Origin: Cephalotus follicularis
Taxonomy: Eukaryota; Streptophyta; Magnoliopsida; Oxalidales; Cephalotaceae
Length of the DNA: 64,000 nt
Direction of reading: 5' to 3'
Assembly (NCBI GenBank): GCA_001972305.1
Contig: BDDD01000173.1
Span: 124,001 to 188,000 of the forward strand
Shown piece by piece: positions 11,727 through 23,755 of the stretch. A program made the position numbers and the translations under genes. The notes below the pieces were generated by a model. The model was given only the letters and a program-made list of their open reading frames with translations, was not told the DNA's origin and ran no database searches. Each line of letters starts with the position of its first letter. The first letter of the stretch is position 1.

Positions 11727-12126
11727 TGACGAGCGGGAGGAGAACAACAGTTCGAAGCTTTCCAAGCTTAGCGGGGAAGCAGCTAGGAACAGTAGTGTCA
11801 CACCCCGTTATTTCGGTACCATCATTAGACCAGCATATATGGTGATATCAGTATTAAACATACATTCCAGCATTTCATATAACAGAATATAACAGTATGC
11901 GAAAGCAGTCAATAAGCCAGAATATAAAACACAAGCCGTCCGCACGCAACCCAAACTACGTACGGGTACAAAACAAAATTATCCTTAACATAAGGAAGTA
12001 ACAAAACGAGGTATGATCCATTCATTCATTACAATACATAAATAACAACCTTAAAGATAAAAGAAGCTCTCCCAAAGCTTCAACAGCAGGTTCCGAATGT
12101 CCTTGCTCAATTTGTAATGGTAGGGG

Positions 12127-12151
12127 TTAGCCGTTGTCCTCACTTGGCTAA
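12127..12151 (-). repeat. LTR A 3'-end hairpin (TTAGCC/GGCTAA)
   Basis: TTAGCC 12127-12132 pairs with GGCTAA 12146-12151, with a 13-nt loop, 331 bp from the LTR 3' end. In the other LTR the right arm is AGCTAA (19137-19142), which shortens the stem by one pair. Element D has the same arms with a 5-nt loop. Confidence 0.6.
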
Positions 12152-13118
12152 GCAGGAAGATAATGTATGCAGAGGAATATAAGAATGCAATATGTATGAC
12201 AGTTTATATCAAAATAGAATTTAAATAGCCAATATAAGAGCAATCATGCCCAGTGGCCATGAACAGTTCATATGCAATAATACCGCACAAGGGTACAAAC
12301 AATTCATTCAGTCGTTTGGGTGTCGCATATCGCTAACTCCTAGCACCAATTGCGTACCACCTAACTATCACCCTATGCACCGAGGATGATAGAACAGGTA
12401 ACATTTACTACCGGCGTTGGTGGGTAGTTTAACAGTAGTTCTGCAATTGCAGACAGTGGGGTGATACTCTGGCCAACTCCTGGCACCCAGGATCACATCC
12501 ATAATCAGTGATATCCTCCATCACTAACTACGGCAGTAACATAGACAATCAATTCAATCAGTACAATCAGTAATAATATTACATATATAATCAATATGCA
12601 ATATTAATGTGTTTCTTTAGAAACATATCATTTCAGTAATCGTACATCTCATGTGAGGAAACGATATCAGTACAGTAGTGGTTTCCAATTTGGAAACAAA
12701 CAATAGGTACCTCTCATGTAGGAGGAAAATCAGTAGTTCCGTTAAACAATAAGTGTTCATTTTGAAAAGGTAGTAATTATCATAATTTTGGGTTCAAGTC
12801 CCATAAATGGTTTCAATCTTTAAACGATCAGTAGTAGTGGTGTTAATAGCACCAACAGTATATACTAACATAAGTAGCATATTCAGTAACATTAATTAAA
12901 GCAGTAATTCTTGTGAATAATGATTCTTCATTTGAAAATGGTGTTTAAACCATGAAATTGTGCACATAGCACATAGTATCATTCGATCAGTGAAATATCA
13001 GTAGTAATGATGTTAAATAACATCAAACAGTGCATACTATATGATGGTAGTATATACAAATCAATAGCAATGCAAAACAAAAGCAATTCAATCAATTGTT
13101 ATGCAATTTCTGCCCAGA

Positions 13119-13190
13119 CAGTCGACTGCCTTCAAGAGCCAGTGGACTATTGGGTTGTGTAGTCGACTGTTTTCGGTAACAGTCGACTGT
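13119..13190. repeat. CAGTCGACTG array 1 of LTR A
   Basis: Copies start at 13119, 13140, 13160 and 13180 (spacings 21, 20, 20). The other LTR keeps three, at 20109, 20130 and 20150. About 1.32 kb from the LTR 3' end. Confidence 0.9.
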
Positions 13191-14210
13191 TTTTCCCCAG
13201 AATGTAGGCATAACAGTTTATATGCAGTGCAATTCCAATGCCAATCAGTTCAATGCAAGATGAAATTAACATACATGTAATGCATGATCATATCTTCCAA
13301 AACATAACACTACCCCTACCTCAATTTGCTATCCCAAGATCAATTGTGTGATCTTTCTCTTTAAAGCTTCCAAAGCCTTTTTCCAAGCTTTCACCAATCA
13401 ATTCTTTCAATCTCAGCAGTTCAATCTATGCATGTTTATAGGCACATGCATCATTTTCAGTAATTCAATAACAACTACAATATAACAGTAGTGCAATCAT
13501 TCATTCTCCAAGTCCTAATTTCCCTTTCTCAACTTCCTTTTGTTCTAAGCTAACACCATTCAACTTCGGATTCTTTGGTATTAGTGTTGGCAGAAGATGT
13601 AAGTGTACTCTTAGGGAAATTAGTAGTTATAATAATCAACTAACAACAACCCTCAATCAGTTTGGAGGTTAATATCCATTTACTTGAACCATAGCATCAA
13701 TTCATATTAACTCCATTAAATTCTAGAATTTGTTAACCTAACCGTTATTAACAGAAGATTAACTTTCATCTAGATACATTACTGACAGAATATAGCAAAA
13801 ATAAGAAGCTCGAATCTGTACTTACCAGAAAGTGTTCAAAGCTTCACTTTTCCCTCCTTTGGAACTCTAAACTCTCAACTTGCATCCAAGACAATCCTCC
13901 AGCAATTTCCTTCTTCTTTTAGTGTTTAACAACACTCATTATCAGTCCAAGCACAGGTGATATAGGCTCACCAATCTGGATTTTCGCCAGAGTCCATTAC
14001 TTTAGCAATTTCTCATTCTCTCACTCACATGCATTTGTCTCACATTTCTCTCTTGTCCATTTGCAGGTGAAGGTCTGTCATTGCAGAGCACATGCAAGGG
14101 CTATCCTTGCATGTCATGGAAGCTTGTGTATGCCTACGACACCTGTCCTTTAGCATGCCACACTCAAGCTCAGTATTACACCTGCACAGACACATGTTCT
14201 GTCGAATTTC

Positions 14211-14290
14211 CAGTCGACTAGATATATGAGCCAGTCGACTGTCCACCACACGCATTAGGCAGTCGACTGTTCCCCTGTGACAGTCGGCTG
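14211..14290. repeat. CAGTCGACTG array 2 of LTR A
   Basis: Copies start at 14211, 14232, 14260 and 14281 (spacings 21, 28, 21). The other LTR has them at 21181, 21202, 21230 and 21251 with the same spacings. It lies close to the LTR 5' end, so it is probably in U3. Confidence 0.9.
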
Positions 14291-14463
14291 TCATGGGTTA
14301 AATTAGGGTTTCTTAAGTGGATTTCCACCAAATTGCATTCCAATTCATCCCAAGTAAATTACCAATCACAAATCTTATGAATTGGACAATTAATTCAATT
14401 AAAATGTATGTTTATTATAACAATGGAAATCAATATACATTATTTGAATTTGCAGTCATTACA

Positions 14464-14480
14464 TTCCTCCCTCCTTAAAG
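14464..14480 (-). other. Element A polypurine tract
   Basis: On the minus strand CTTTAAGGAGGGAGGAA directly precedes the LTR start TGTAATGAC. Confidence 0.85.
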
Positions 14481-14499
14481 AAAATTCGTCCTCGAATTT

Positions 14500-15605
14500 A
14501 GCCCTTACATTACATTTCAAAAATGTGGGGAAATGTCTCCCTCATTTCTTCCTCACGTTCCCACGTAGCCTCCTCCGCTCCGTGAAAATGTCACAACACC
14601 TTGACCATAGGAATGGTCTTGTTCCTTAGAACCTTTTCTGTGCGATCCACTATCCTCGTCGGCCTCTCCTCATATGTCAATCTCGGACTGATGAATCCAG
14701 GGTCGTAGCTCAAAATGTGAGATGGGTCGGGTACGTATTTCCGTAACATGGATACATGAAATACGTTATGCACATCCGATAAGCTAGGCGGTAGTGCAAT
14801 CTGGTATGCTACCTCCCCCACTCTCTCCAGTATCTCGTAAGGTCCAATGTACCTCGGAGCTAACTTCCCTTTGAGGCCAAAACGGTATATCCCCTTCGAA
14901 GGTGAGATCTTCAGGAAAACATGATCTCCCTTCTCAAATTCCAGTTTTCTCCTCTTACTGTCAGCGTAACTCTTCTGCCGACTCTGCGTAGCTAGCAATC
15001 TCTTCTTGATCATTTCCACCAAGCTTCTCGATAGAATATGTCATGTTCATCGGAAGAAAGTGTGCGGACTTAGTAAGTCTGTCCACAACAACCCATACTG
15101 CTTCATGCTGGTCTCGTGACCTCGGCAATCCTGACACAAAGTCCATGGTCACGTGTTCCCATTTCCATTCCACTACTGGTAACGATTGTAGCAGTCCCGC
15201 AGGTTTCTGATGTTCAGCCTTCACTCTCTGACAGGTCAAACATCGCGCCACATATTCTGCAATCTCTTTCTTCATGCCGCTCCACCAGTAGTTCTTCTTC
15301 AGGTCGTGCCACATCTTGGAACTTCCTGGGTGAACACTGTACCTTGATTTGTGAGCTTGTTGCAGTAGCTCACTCCTGATACTCTCATCATCCGGAACAC
15401 ATATCCTCCCCCGGAACCTCAGTATGCCATCAGTATGTATGGAGAACTCAGAATCAGTGTCAAGGTTCTCACGAATACTCCACAAATCAGCATCACTATA
15501 TTGAGGAGTCAAGATACGCTCGAGAAGTTCCGGTCGTACTCTTATACTTGCCACAATCACTCCTCGGGAAACCATGAACAGATTCCATCTCTGAAACTCC
15601 TCCAA
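14500..15605 (-). pseudogene. Element A integrase, catalytic core deleted
   Basis: The N-terminal zinc domain is clear (HPGSSKMWHDLKK, then CLTCQRVKAEH, H-H-C-C), followed by the first catalytic region MDFVSGLP and DRLTKSAHF. After YSIEKL (near 15027) the sequence jumps to [21 protein letters not shown] in another frame. Compared with element D (39496-41049), about 140 codons are missing, including the second Asp and the Glu of the DDE triad. The C-terminal GPYEILERVGEVAYQ and VFHVSMLRKYVPDPSH region remains, then a TGA at 14591-14593 where element D has Trp, then WEREEEMR. It cannot catalyse strand transfer. Confidence 0.92.
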
Positions 15606-15614
15606 TAGATTCCA

Positions 15615-16208
15615 CTATGAAACCATAGCTCCAGCAATCATCGCCTTGCGACTTAGCGCATCAGCTACTACGTTTGCTTTTCCTGGGTGGTACTGAATGT
15701 TACAGTTGTAGTCATTAAAGAACTCCACCCATCGCTTCTGTCTCATGTTGAGTTCCTTCTGGGAGAATAAATATTTCAAGCTTTTATGGTCAGTAAATAT
15801 TTCAAACTGAGCCCCATAGAGATAGTGCCTCCATTTATGTAAAGCAAATACTATGGCTGCCAGTTCCAGATCGTGTACGGGATAATTCTCCTCGTACAGC
15901 TTCAACTTTCTAGATGCGTATGCAATCACCCTACCATGTTGCATCAGAATGCATCCCAGTCCCTTCCCAGAAGCATCAGAATAGACAGTAAACCCCTCAT
16001 TACCCTTAGGTAATGCCAGCACTGGAGCCGAAATCAACCGACTCTTCAATTCCTGGAAACTTGCCTCACAAGAATCGTCCCACACAAAGCTGGACTTATT
16101 ATGCGTTAACTGTGTTAGTGGTGTAGCAAGTTTCGAGAACCCCTCTATAAATCTGCGATAGTAGCCAGCCAATCCCAAGAAACTACGTACCTCCGTAGCG
16201 TTCCTCGG
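15615..16208 (-). pseudogene. Element A RNase H
   Basis: Gypsy RNase H linked to RT, from [17 protein letters not shown] to [16 protein letters not shown]. The catalytic motif [13 protein letters not shown] and the [20 protein letters not shown] segment are intact. It is in the same frame as RT, broken by a TAA at 16209-16211 before it and a TAG at 15615-15617 after it. Its role is to remove the RNA template strand. Confidence 0.9.
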
Positions 16209-17024
16209 TTAGGGCCAATCAACAATGCTCTCAATCTTCGAAGGATCCACTGACAATCCTTCGCTCGACACTATGTGACCTAAGAAAGTCACATGATCCA
16301 GCCAAAATTCGCACTTGCTGAATGTGGCATACAGTTGTTCATTCTGCAGTATCTGTAATACAATCTGCAAGTGTTGCATGTGTTCCTCAACACTCTCTGA
16401 GTAGATCAGGATGTCATCTAAGAATATCACAACAAACTGATCAAGATAAGGTTGGAACACTCTGTTCATTAGACACATAAAAGCTGCAGGAGCATTCGTC
16501 AAACCAAACGGCAGTATCAGAAATTCGTAGTGCCCATATCTGGTTCAGAATGCAGTTTTCTCCACATCACCTTCCCGGATCCTCAACTGATGATAGCCCG
16601 TTCTTAAGTCAAGCTTGGAGAACACAGTTGAGCCTTGCAATTGGTCAAACAATTCCTCAATATGTGGCAGAGGATACTTGTTCTTCACCGTTACTTGATT
16701 CAGCAGCCTGTAGTCAATGTACAGACGCATTGACCCATCCTTCTTCTTCACAAATAGAACCGGTGCTCCCCACGGTGACAAACTCGGTCTGATAAAACCT
16801 TTGTCAAGGTAATCCTGCAGTTGAACTTTTAATTCCTTCAGCTCGGCAGGAGCCATTCGGTATGGTGCTCTGGATATCGGAGCAGTACCAGGCAATAATT
16901 CAATTCTGAACTCTATGTCCCTTTCTAGCGGCAGTGAAGTGAGTTCATCTGGAAATACATCAGGAAAATCACATACAATAGGAACTTGATCAATACTGGG
17001 CGTACCTTTCGTATGATCGATCAC
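16209..17024 (-). pseudogene. Element A reverse transcriptase
   Basis: Gypsy RT with finger/palm motifs [39 protein letters not shown] and the catalytic FLDD box in [12 protein letters not shown], so both box Asp residues are present. A TGA at 16545-16547 interrupts between KTAF and TRYGHYEF, consistent with CGA to TGA. A second in-frame stop lies at 16209-16211. All blocks from gag to here share one frame, as in one-ORF gag-pol gypsy elements. The enzyme itself is nearly intact apart from the stops. Confidence 0.92.
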
Positions 17025-17048
17025 ATACGCCAGATAGCCCTCACATCC

Positions 17049-17465
17049 TTACTTCAGATATTTCTGTGCTCGTGTGTATGAGATGATCGGAGCAGTAACA
17101 TTCTTCTCTCTGATAAACTTGCACTCTGTTCCATCTTGCAAATAAAATGTCATCATCTTATTGTAGCAATCAACACAAGCATGATGAGCATATAACCAAT
17201 CCATCCCCAAGATTACGTCAAAATCTCGGATAGGTAGCACAATCAAGTCAGCTGACAATTCAATCCCAGCTACTACTATTTCACAATCCATTAGAACAGT
17301 ATCAGACAAAAGACAATTACCCGCAGGAGTACTCACCTCCAAAACATATGGTAATCTAGAAGTGACACCATGCAACTTGCGAGCAAAATCAGATGCAATA
17401 AATGAATGTGTTGCACCAGGGTCAATCAACACATGTGCTAATATGCCAGATATGTAAATGGTACC
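17049..17465 (-). pseudogene. Element A protease
   Basis: Retropepsin-type domain with LIDPGATHSFIASDFA. The active triad reads D-P-G where most gypsy proteases have D-T/S-G, so activity is doubtful. The second conserved motif VILGMDWL is present. It is in frame with gag but bounded by stops at 17466-17468 (TGA) and 17049-17051 (TAA). Confidence 0.88.
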
Positions 17466-18683
17466 TCACACAACAGTAGTAGATTCTGGCACATCATCTT
17501 TAGATAAGGTGTATACCCTACCTTTCATGATCCCCTTTCCAGTGTCCTTCCGCGGTTGAGCTACCGCTGCACTACCACTAGCACCAGCACCAGCACTCCC
17601 CTGTTGGCTGCGTGCTTGATCTCTCATCTTTGGACAGTTACTCAGCATGTGGTCTTGGGAGCCATATCTCAAACACTTTTCCATCCTCTTCCAACAATCT
17701 GTTTCATCATGGTTCTGACGACCACAAAAAGTACATCCGCCGGTATTCTGTTGACTGTTCCGGCCAGGTGTCCTTGATCGGTTGCGTCGAGAACCCCCTC
17801 TGTTATCAGACTTGTTTGACCTAGCAGGATTATTGCTTCCCTGCCCTTGCGACTGTACGGCCCTCGATTGAGTAGCTTAAGACCGTTCTGTCCTCCTCTC
17901 ATTAGCATCTTCCTCAAGAATCATTGCCCTCTCAGCAACTTCAACAAAAGAAGTCAGCTGCAACATCAACAAGTTGGATCTGATATCTGGTCGAAGGCCT
18001 TTTAGGAACCTCCGGATCATCCGTGACTCTCCCTCTACAAGATATGGCGTGTGTCTGGCCAGCTCTACAAATCTGGTCTGATATTGAGCTACCGTCATGT
18101 CACCTTGACGTAACTCCGTTAGTTCTGTCTCCCATTTGTCACGCTCTATCTGCGGTACATAAGCATCCAGGAACTCGGACTGAAATCTGTCCCAAGTTCT
18201 GTTGAGTCCACGGGCCTCCCATTTGGCTTCTGTTCTCTCCCACCAGTAAGTAGCTTCGCCCCACAGGCGGTATACAGCAAAACTGAGCTTCTGATCATCT
18301 GTACAGTCTAGAGCAGTAAATATCTTCTCCATATCTCTAATCCATCGCTCAGTAGCAGTAGCATTCAACTCTCCATTAAAGGTCAGAGGATTCTGTCGCA
18401 TGAATCGCTCCAGATCTCGGCCAAATCCACCCGCATGACAAGCATCCGGTGATGGCTGGTATGCCCGGTTAGTCTCATACATCTGTCGGATCTGCTCCAT
18501 GTTTGCTGCATTAGCTTGCATTTGCTGTCGGAAAAGATCAGCCAGGTTGTCAAAATTACTTCTCTCATCATGGACTGGAGGAACATTCACTCCCTCATTC
18601 ATATGCGGAACATTTTCGGGTATTGGCGGAGCATTTAATCCGTCGGCTCTACTCCTTCCTCTTCGTCCTCTTCTTGGATCCAT
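17466..18683 (-). pseudogene. Element A gag
   Basis: Starts MDPRRGRRGRSRADG about 90 bp inside the PBS. The Gag domain is typical (MEKIFTALDCTDDQK, then GEATYWW and FLKGLRPDIR). A TAA at 17877-17879 interrupts, after which the same frame continues to two zinc knuckles: CTFCGRQNHDETDC is complete, and CLRYGSQDHMLSNC has Tyr for the second Cys. Gag would package element RNA into particles. The single in-frame stop between the body and the knuckles would give a 268-residue product. Confidence 0.92.
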
Positions 18684-18771
18684 TTAGTTTCCTATATGGA
18701 ATGACAAAAATCATTAAGAAACATTTCACTAATTTCCGAGAAACTTATCCCAGCTAGCATATATGGAATAT

Positions 18772-18783
18772 GCTCTGATACCA
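18772..18783 (-). other. Element A primer binding site (tRNA-Met)
   Basis: The minus strand reads TGGTATCAGAGC, a full match to the plant initiator tRNA-Met type, 3 nt inside the 5' LTR. Confidence 0.95.
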
Positions 18784-20108
18784 TGCTGTCACACCCCGTT
18801 ATTTCGGTACCATCATTAGACCAGCATATATGGTGATATCAGTATTAAACATACATTCCAGCATTTCATATAACAGAATATAACAGTTTGCGGAAGCAGT
18901 CAATATGCCAGAATATAAAACACAAGCCGTCCGCACGCATCCCAAACTACGTGCGGGTACAAAACAAAATTATCCTTAACATAAGGAAGTAACAAAACGA
19001 GGTATGATCCATTCATTCATTACAATACATAAATAACAACCTTAAAGATAAAAGAAGCGCTCCCAAAGCTTCAGCAGCAGGTTTCGAATGTCCTTGCTCA
19101 ATCTGTAATGGTAGGGGTTAGCCGTTGTCCTCAATTAGCTAAGCAGGAAGATAATGTATGCAGAGGAATATATGAATGCAATATGTATGACAGTTTATAT
19201 CAAAATAGCATTTAAATAGCCAATATAAGAGCAATCATGCCAAGTGGCCATGAACAGTTCATATGCAATAATACCGCACAAGGGTACAAACAATTCATTC
19301 AGTCGTTTGGGTGCGCATATCGCTAACTCCTAGCACCAATTGCGCACCACCTAACTATCACCCCATGCACCGAGGATGATAGAACAGGTAACATTTACTA
19401 CTGGCGTTGGCGGGTAGTTTAACAGTAGTTCTGCAATTGCAGACAGTGGGGTGATACTCTGGCCAACTCCTGGCACCCAGGATCACATCCATAATCAGTG
19501 ATATCCTCCATCACTAACTACGGCAGTAACATAGACAATCAATTCAATCAGTACAATCAGTAATAATATTACATATATAATCAATATGCAATATCAATGT
19601 GTTTCTTTAGAAACATATCATTTGAGTAATCGTACATCTCATGTGAGGAAACGATATAAGTACAGTAGTGGTTTCCAATTTGGAAACAAACAGTAGGTAC
19701 CTCTCATGTAGGAGGAAAATCAGTAATTCCGTTAAACAATAAGTGTTCATTTTGAAAAGGTAGTAATTATCATAATTTTGGGTTCAAGTCCCATAAATGG
19801 TTTCAATCTTTAAACGATCAGTAGTAGTGGTGTTAATAGCACCAACAGTATTTACTAACATAAGTAGCATATTCAGTAACATTAATTAAAGCAGTAATTC
19901 TTGTGAATAATGATTCTTCATTTGAAAATGGTGTTTAAACCATGAAATTGTGCACATAGCACATAGTATCATTTGATCAGTGAAATATCAGTAGTAATGA
20001 TGTTAAATAACATCAAACAGTGCATACTATATGATGGTAGTATATACAAATCAATAGCAATGCAAAACAGTAGCAATTCAATCAATTGTTATGCAATTTC
20101 TGCCCAGA

Positions 20109-20159
20109 CAGTCGACTGCCTTCAAGAACCAGTCGACTGTTGGGTTGTGTAGTCGACTG
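20109..20159. repeat. CAGTCGACTG array 1 of LTR A, 5' copy
   Basis: Three copies with spacings 21 and 20. The fourth copy present in the other LTR has been lost. Confidence 0.88.
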
Positions 20160-21180
20160 TTTTTGCCCAGAATGCAGGTAGAACAGTTTATATGCAGTGC
20201 AATTCCAATGCAAATCAGTTCAATGCAAGTAGAAATTAACATACATGTAATGCATGATCATATCTTCCAAAACATAACACTACCCCTACCTCCATTTGCT
20301 ATCCCAAGATCAATTGTGTGATCTTTTTCTTTAAAGCTTCCAAAGCCTTTTTCCAAACTTTCACCAATCAATTCTTTCAATCTCAGCAGTTCAATCTATG
20401 CATGTTTATAGGCACATGCATCATTTTCAGTAATTCAATAACAACTACAATATAACAGTAGCGCAATCATTCATTCTCCAAGTCCTAATTTCCCTTTCTC
20501 AACTTCCTTTTGTTCTAAGCTAACACCATTCAACTTCGGATTCTTTGGTATTAGTGTTGGCAGAAGATGTAAGTGTACTCTTAGGGAAATTAGTAGTTAT
20601 AATAATCAACTAACAACAACCCTCAATCAGTATGGAGGTTAATATCCATTTACTTGAACCATAGCATCAATTCATATTAACTCCATTAAATTCTAGAATT
20701 TGTTAACCTAACCGTTGTTAACAGAAGATTAACTTTCATCTAGATACATTACTGACAGAATATAGCAATAATAAGAAGCTCGAATCTGTACTTACCAGAA
20801 AGTGTTCAAAGCTTCACTTTTCCCTCCTTTGGATCTCTAAACTCTCAACTTGCATCCAAGACAATCCTCCAGCAATTTCCTTCTTCTTTTAGTGTTTAAC
20901 AACACTCATTATCAGTCCAAGCACAGGTGATATAGGCTCACCAATCTGGATTTTCGCCAGAGTCCATTACTTTAGCAATTTCTCATTCTCTCACTCACAT
21001 GCATTTGTCTCACATTTCTCTCTTGTCCATTTGCAGGTGAAGGTCTGTCATTGCAGAGCACATGCAAGGGCTATCCTTGCATGTCATGGAAGCTTGTGTA
21101 TGCCTACGACACCTGTCCTTTAGCATGCCACACTCAAGCTCAGTATTACACCTGCACAGACACATGTTCTGTCGAATTTC

Positions 21181-21260
21181 CAGTCGACTGGATTTATGAG
21201 CCAGTCGACTGTCCACCACACGCATTAGGCAGTCGACTGTTCCCCTGTGACAGTCGGCTG
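21181..21260. repeat. CAGTCGACTG array 2 of LTR A, 5' copy
   Basis: Four copies with spacings 21, 28 and 21, as in the partner LTR. Confidence 0.9.
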
Positions 21261-21738
21261 TCATGGGTTAAATTAGGGTTTCTTAAGTGGATTTCCACCA
21301 AATTGCATCCCAATTCATCCCAAGTAAATTACCAATCACAAATCTTAAGAATTGGACAATTAATTCAATTAAAATGTATATTTATTATAACAATGGAAAT
21401 CAATATACATTATTTGAATTTGCAGTCATTACAAGTAGCAGATGAGGAGATAGAGGAGAAGTTCTCGTCAGAGGAAGCCGATAAGAACGCAGCCAAGAAC
21501 TGTGAGTGGGACATCCTTTCTATGCTTCTAGTTGTTTCATGATGTTCTTGATACCTCTTTCAGTTTTCATTCATGTACCGTGAGAGAGTTTTCTAGCGGG
21601 AATTTACTTTTCCCTAGCGTCTTTGTATGTTTCCGTTAACATAAGTGAGAAAGAGAGTTTCTCGAGCACTAGAGCTCAAGTTCTTCAAGTGAATTAGTCA
21701 CTTTCCAGTGAGGTAACGCGTACGTGCTCAACCCAACT

Positions 21739-21975
21739 CCTCGGCCAACTATTGTCTATGATGGGAAGTCGAGCGAGTCTGCCCCTGGGTTCCACACCTG
21801 GATCTCCTTTACACTATTGTCTATGATGGTGTTTAGGGTGATTGCAGCCGAGCACGATGTACATAGCTCTAACCTCCTCGGTCTACTATTGTCTATGATA
21901 GGAAGTCGGGCAAGACTATCCCCAGGTCCTACCTGGATCTCCTTTACGCTATTGTCTATGATGGTATTTAGGGTT
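21739..21975. repeat. Direct duplication in LTR B
   Basis: Two diverged units of about 120-140 bp. Each contains CTATTGTCTATGAT twice and CTGGATCTCCTTTAC once. The phrase CTATTGTCTATGAT occurs four times in about 215 bp. Confidence 0.85.
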
Positions 21976-23727
21976 TGAGTACAACATAGCTAAGTTGCCT
22001 GAGTAGAGATTAGAGCCTTTCAGTAAGTCTTCTAGAGGAGGACTTAGTCCTCGGCAGCAATGCCATCAGCCCAGATAAGTAAGAAAAGCAAGAAATAGCA
22101 AGCACAGAAGGGAACCATGGGTTCTCGGCAGTTACTGCCAAGCAGGCTTTGGCCTACATCAACTCAGCACCACTATAAGTTGGCAACTATATTATGTAAA
22201 CAGCATGCTTCGGCCTAGATCAGCATAGAAAAGCCCATTCCTAGCTTAGTTGTTCTCCTTGTGTGTTTGACCGGGAATGACCCCAGTTCTTTTTTAGTTA
22301 TCTTTCATTTAATGAGTTGTGTCTTAAGTTCTTTTCAACTTTGTATGAACGTTCTAGAACCAGCTAAGCAGAGAAATAGTAAGCTTTTCTTTCAAGTGCT
22401 TTGAGTGCTTCTTTATTGGATGCCATGACATATGCTTGTTTACAGTCTTTTCCCCGGTTGGGATAGTTTTTCATGTTCATGGTAAGCTTTCTTTCAGCAC
22501 ATTCGTTTATAAGAATGTACTAGAGGATGTTTTGTTCTCATTTCACTTAGTCAGTTGGACTAATCCCCTCACAGACTATTTTGTAGACCAGCCAGTAGGG
22601 GGAGACCCTCCAGCTCAGCAGTAGATAGCTAGCAAGGTAGAGCTCAGCGCCAGGGAACGTCAGCTCGGGCGTTTAGCTTGCATAGCATGGGGCATACCTT
22701 GGGTTCTGTTACCCTTCTTTTTTAGTAGAGTAGCTGAGAGTTTTCTTATGTAAAGTTATGTTGTTCTTTTGCCTGCCAGATGAGGCATGTTTGTATGCCA
22801 GGGATGATATATGTAATAGTTTTATGCTTTAGAGATATGATATGAATGTTTTGAGTTCATAGATATATTTATCTTGTGTTATGGAGTTTTTATGTTTTGA
22901 GTTTTCTGATCCCAGGCCTGGCAGGGGAGCTAGAGAGTCTCCGGGATTGCGTCGCGAAGACGAGCTTAGCGAGGAAGAATAATTAAGGCTAAGGTGGTTA
23001 CCTTAAGTTTTTTTTTTTTTTTTGGAGTGTTACCCGTGGTGGTAGGCTGTCCCCGGCCAAGGTTGCTTTTGATGTCTGACCCCAAGAAGGAGTCCTCGGG
23101 TAGATGCCAGGGAAGGCTGGTTAGAAGAAGGCCAGGGAAGGGCCTAAGTTGTTCTTAGTGTAGTTAAGTTGAGCAGGGTTGTACGCCGGGGGACAAGTTT
23201 TGTATGCGTGGTCTCTAGGGGACTTTAAGTGAGCACGTGAGGCGTGCGTGGGCTTCTCCCCAGGGCGTTAGTTATGTGCAGCATTTTTGGAGCTTGGGCT
23301 AAGGGTGTTTTAGCCTGGGAAGGAGAAAGACTCCAGGACAGGGAGTGTCCCCGGGCATGTTGGTTAAGTGTGCTCGTGAGTTACACGTGTGTGCTCTCCC
23401 TGGGCATGCTTGGCGCGTTATGTTAAGTCCATGTGAGAAGCACATGGGGCTTAAGTAATGCAGAGCATTTTGGGAGCCTTGGTTAAGTGAAGCTTGGGGA
23501 TTTTGTGATGCGGCGCGTTTGGAGTTTTGGTTTTATGTAGCGCTGGGCATGAGCATGAGAGGTGTTGAGTCCTCTGCCCCGGCTGCCCAGTTAGCTGCGC
23601 GCCCAGTCCAGCCCAGGCTTTCTCCTCGGGAAGTTTTAGCTTAAGAGGGTTGTTGGCAAGAGGAGCGCCATCCCCGGTCAGGGCACGTGTCCCATAGAGT
23701 TAGCGGGAACGGGGTCCTGACAAATGT

Positions 23728-23755
23728 CCATAGAATAAAGTTTGATGACTAATAC
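23728..23755 (+). repeat. COP1 3' LTR, segment 2
   Basis: A 28-bp piece between the right AATGT of LTR B and the left AATAC (23751-23755) of the next solo LTR. It has no feature of its own. Confidence 0.75.

Larger units (their letters stand above)
11796..14463 (-). repeat. Element A 3' LTR
   Basis: 2668 bp, from TGTCACACCCCG to GCAGTCATTACA. Near-identical to 18787-21433. It holds palindrome arrays at 13119-13190 and 14211-14290 and a hairpin at 12127-12151. Confidence 0.95.
11796..21433 (-). mobile_element. Gypsy element A, structurally complete but dead
   Basis: Two LTRs (11796-14463 and 18787-21433) enclose, on the minus strand, PBS, gag, protease, RT, RNase H, integrase and PPT. AGTAG flanks both ends (11791-11795 and 21434-21438), a perfect 5-bp target duplication. 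The protease-RT-RNaseH-integrase order is gypsy. The final pol stretch WEREEEMR and the long LTRs suggest a Tekay/Del-like chromovirus (inference). In the first 175 bases the LTRs differ at about five positions and are closer elsewhere, so it is much younger than its COP1 host. Pol carries six in-frame stops and an integrase deletion, so mobility would need enzymes supplied in trans. Confidence 0.95.
18787..21433 (-). repeat. Element A 5' LTR
   Basis: 2647 bp partner of 11796-14463, ending ...CATTACA at 21433 before the AGTAG duplication. Palindrome arrays are at 20109-20159 and 21181-21260. Confidence 0.95.
11375..23722 (-). mobile_element. Gypsy solo LTR B, interrupted by element A
   Basis: Starts TGTAACACCCCG at 11375 and ends GGGTCCTGACA at 23722. 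AATGT flanks both sides (11370-11374 and 23723-23727). Removing A and its target repeat leaves about 2705 bp (11375-11795 plus 21439-23722). There is no internal domain, PBS or second LTR, so it is read as a solo LTR. The family-typical CGGGGTGTTACA end (on the minus strand) gives the orientation. It contains a TTC microsatellite (11695-11726), a direct duplication (21739-21975) and an oligo-T tract (23009-23024). ORFs such as 22436-22624 are not family-like. Confidence 0.85.

Noticed and set aside
14040-14294. 84-codon ORF conserved at 21010-21264
   Set aside because: Conserved only because the two LTRs of element A are near-identical copies; no domain and it spans the palindrome array.
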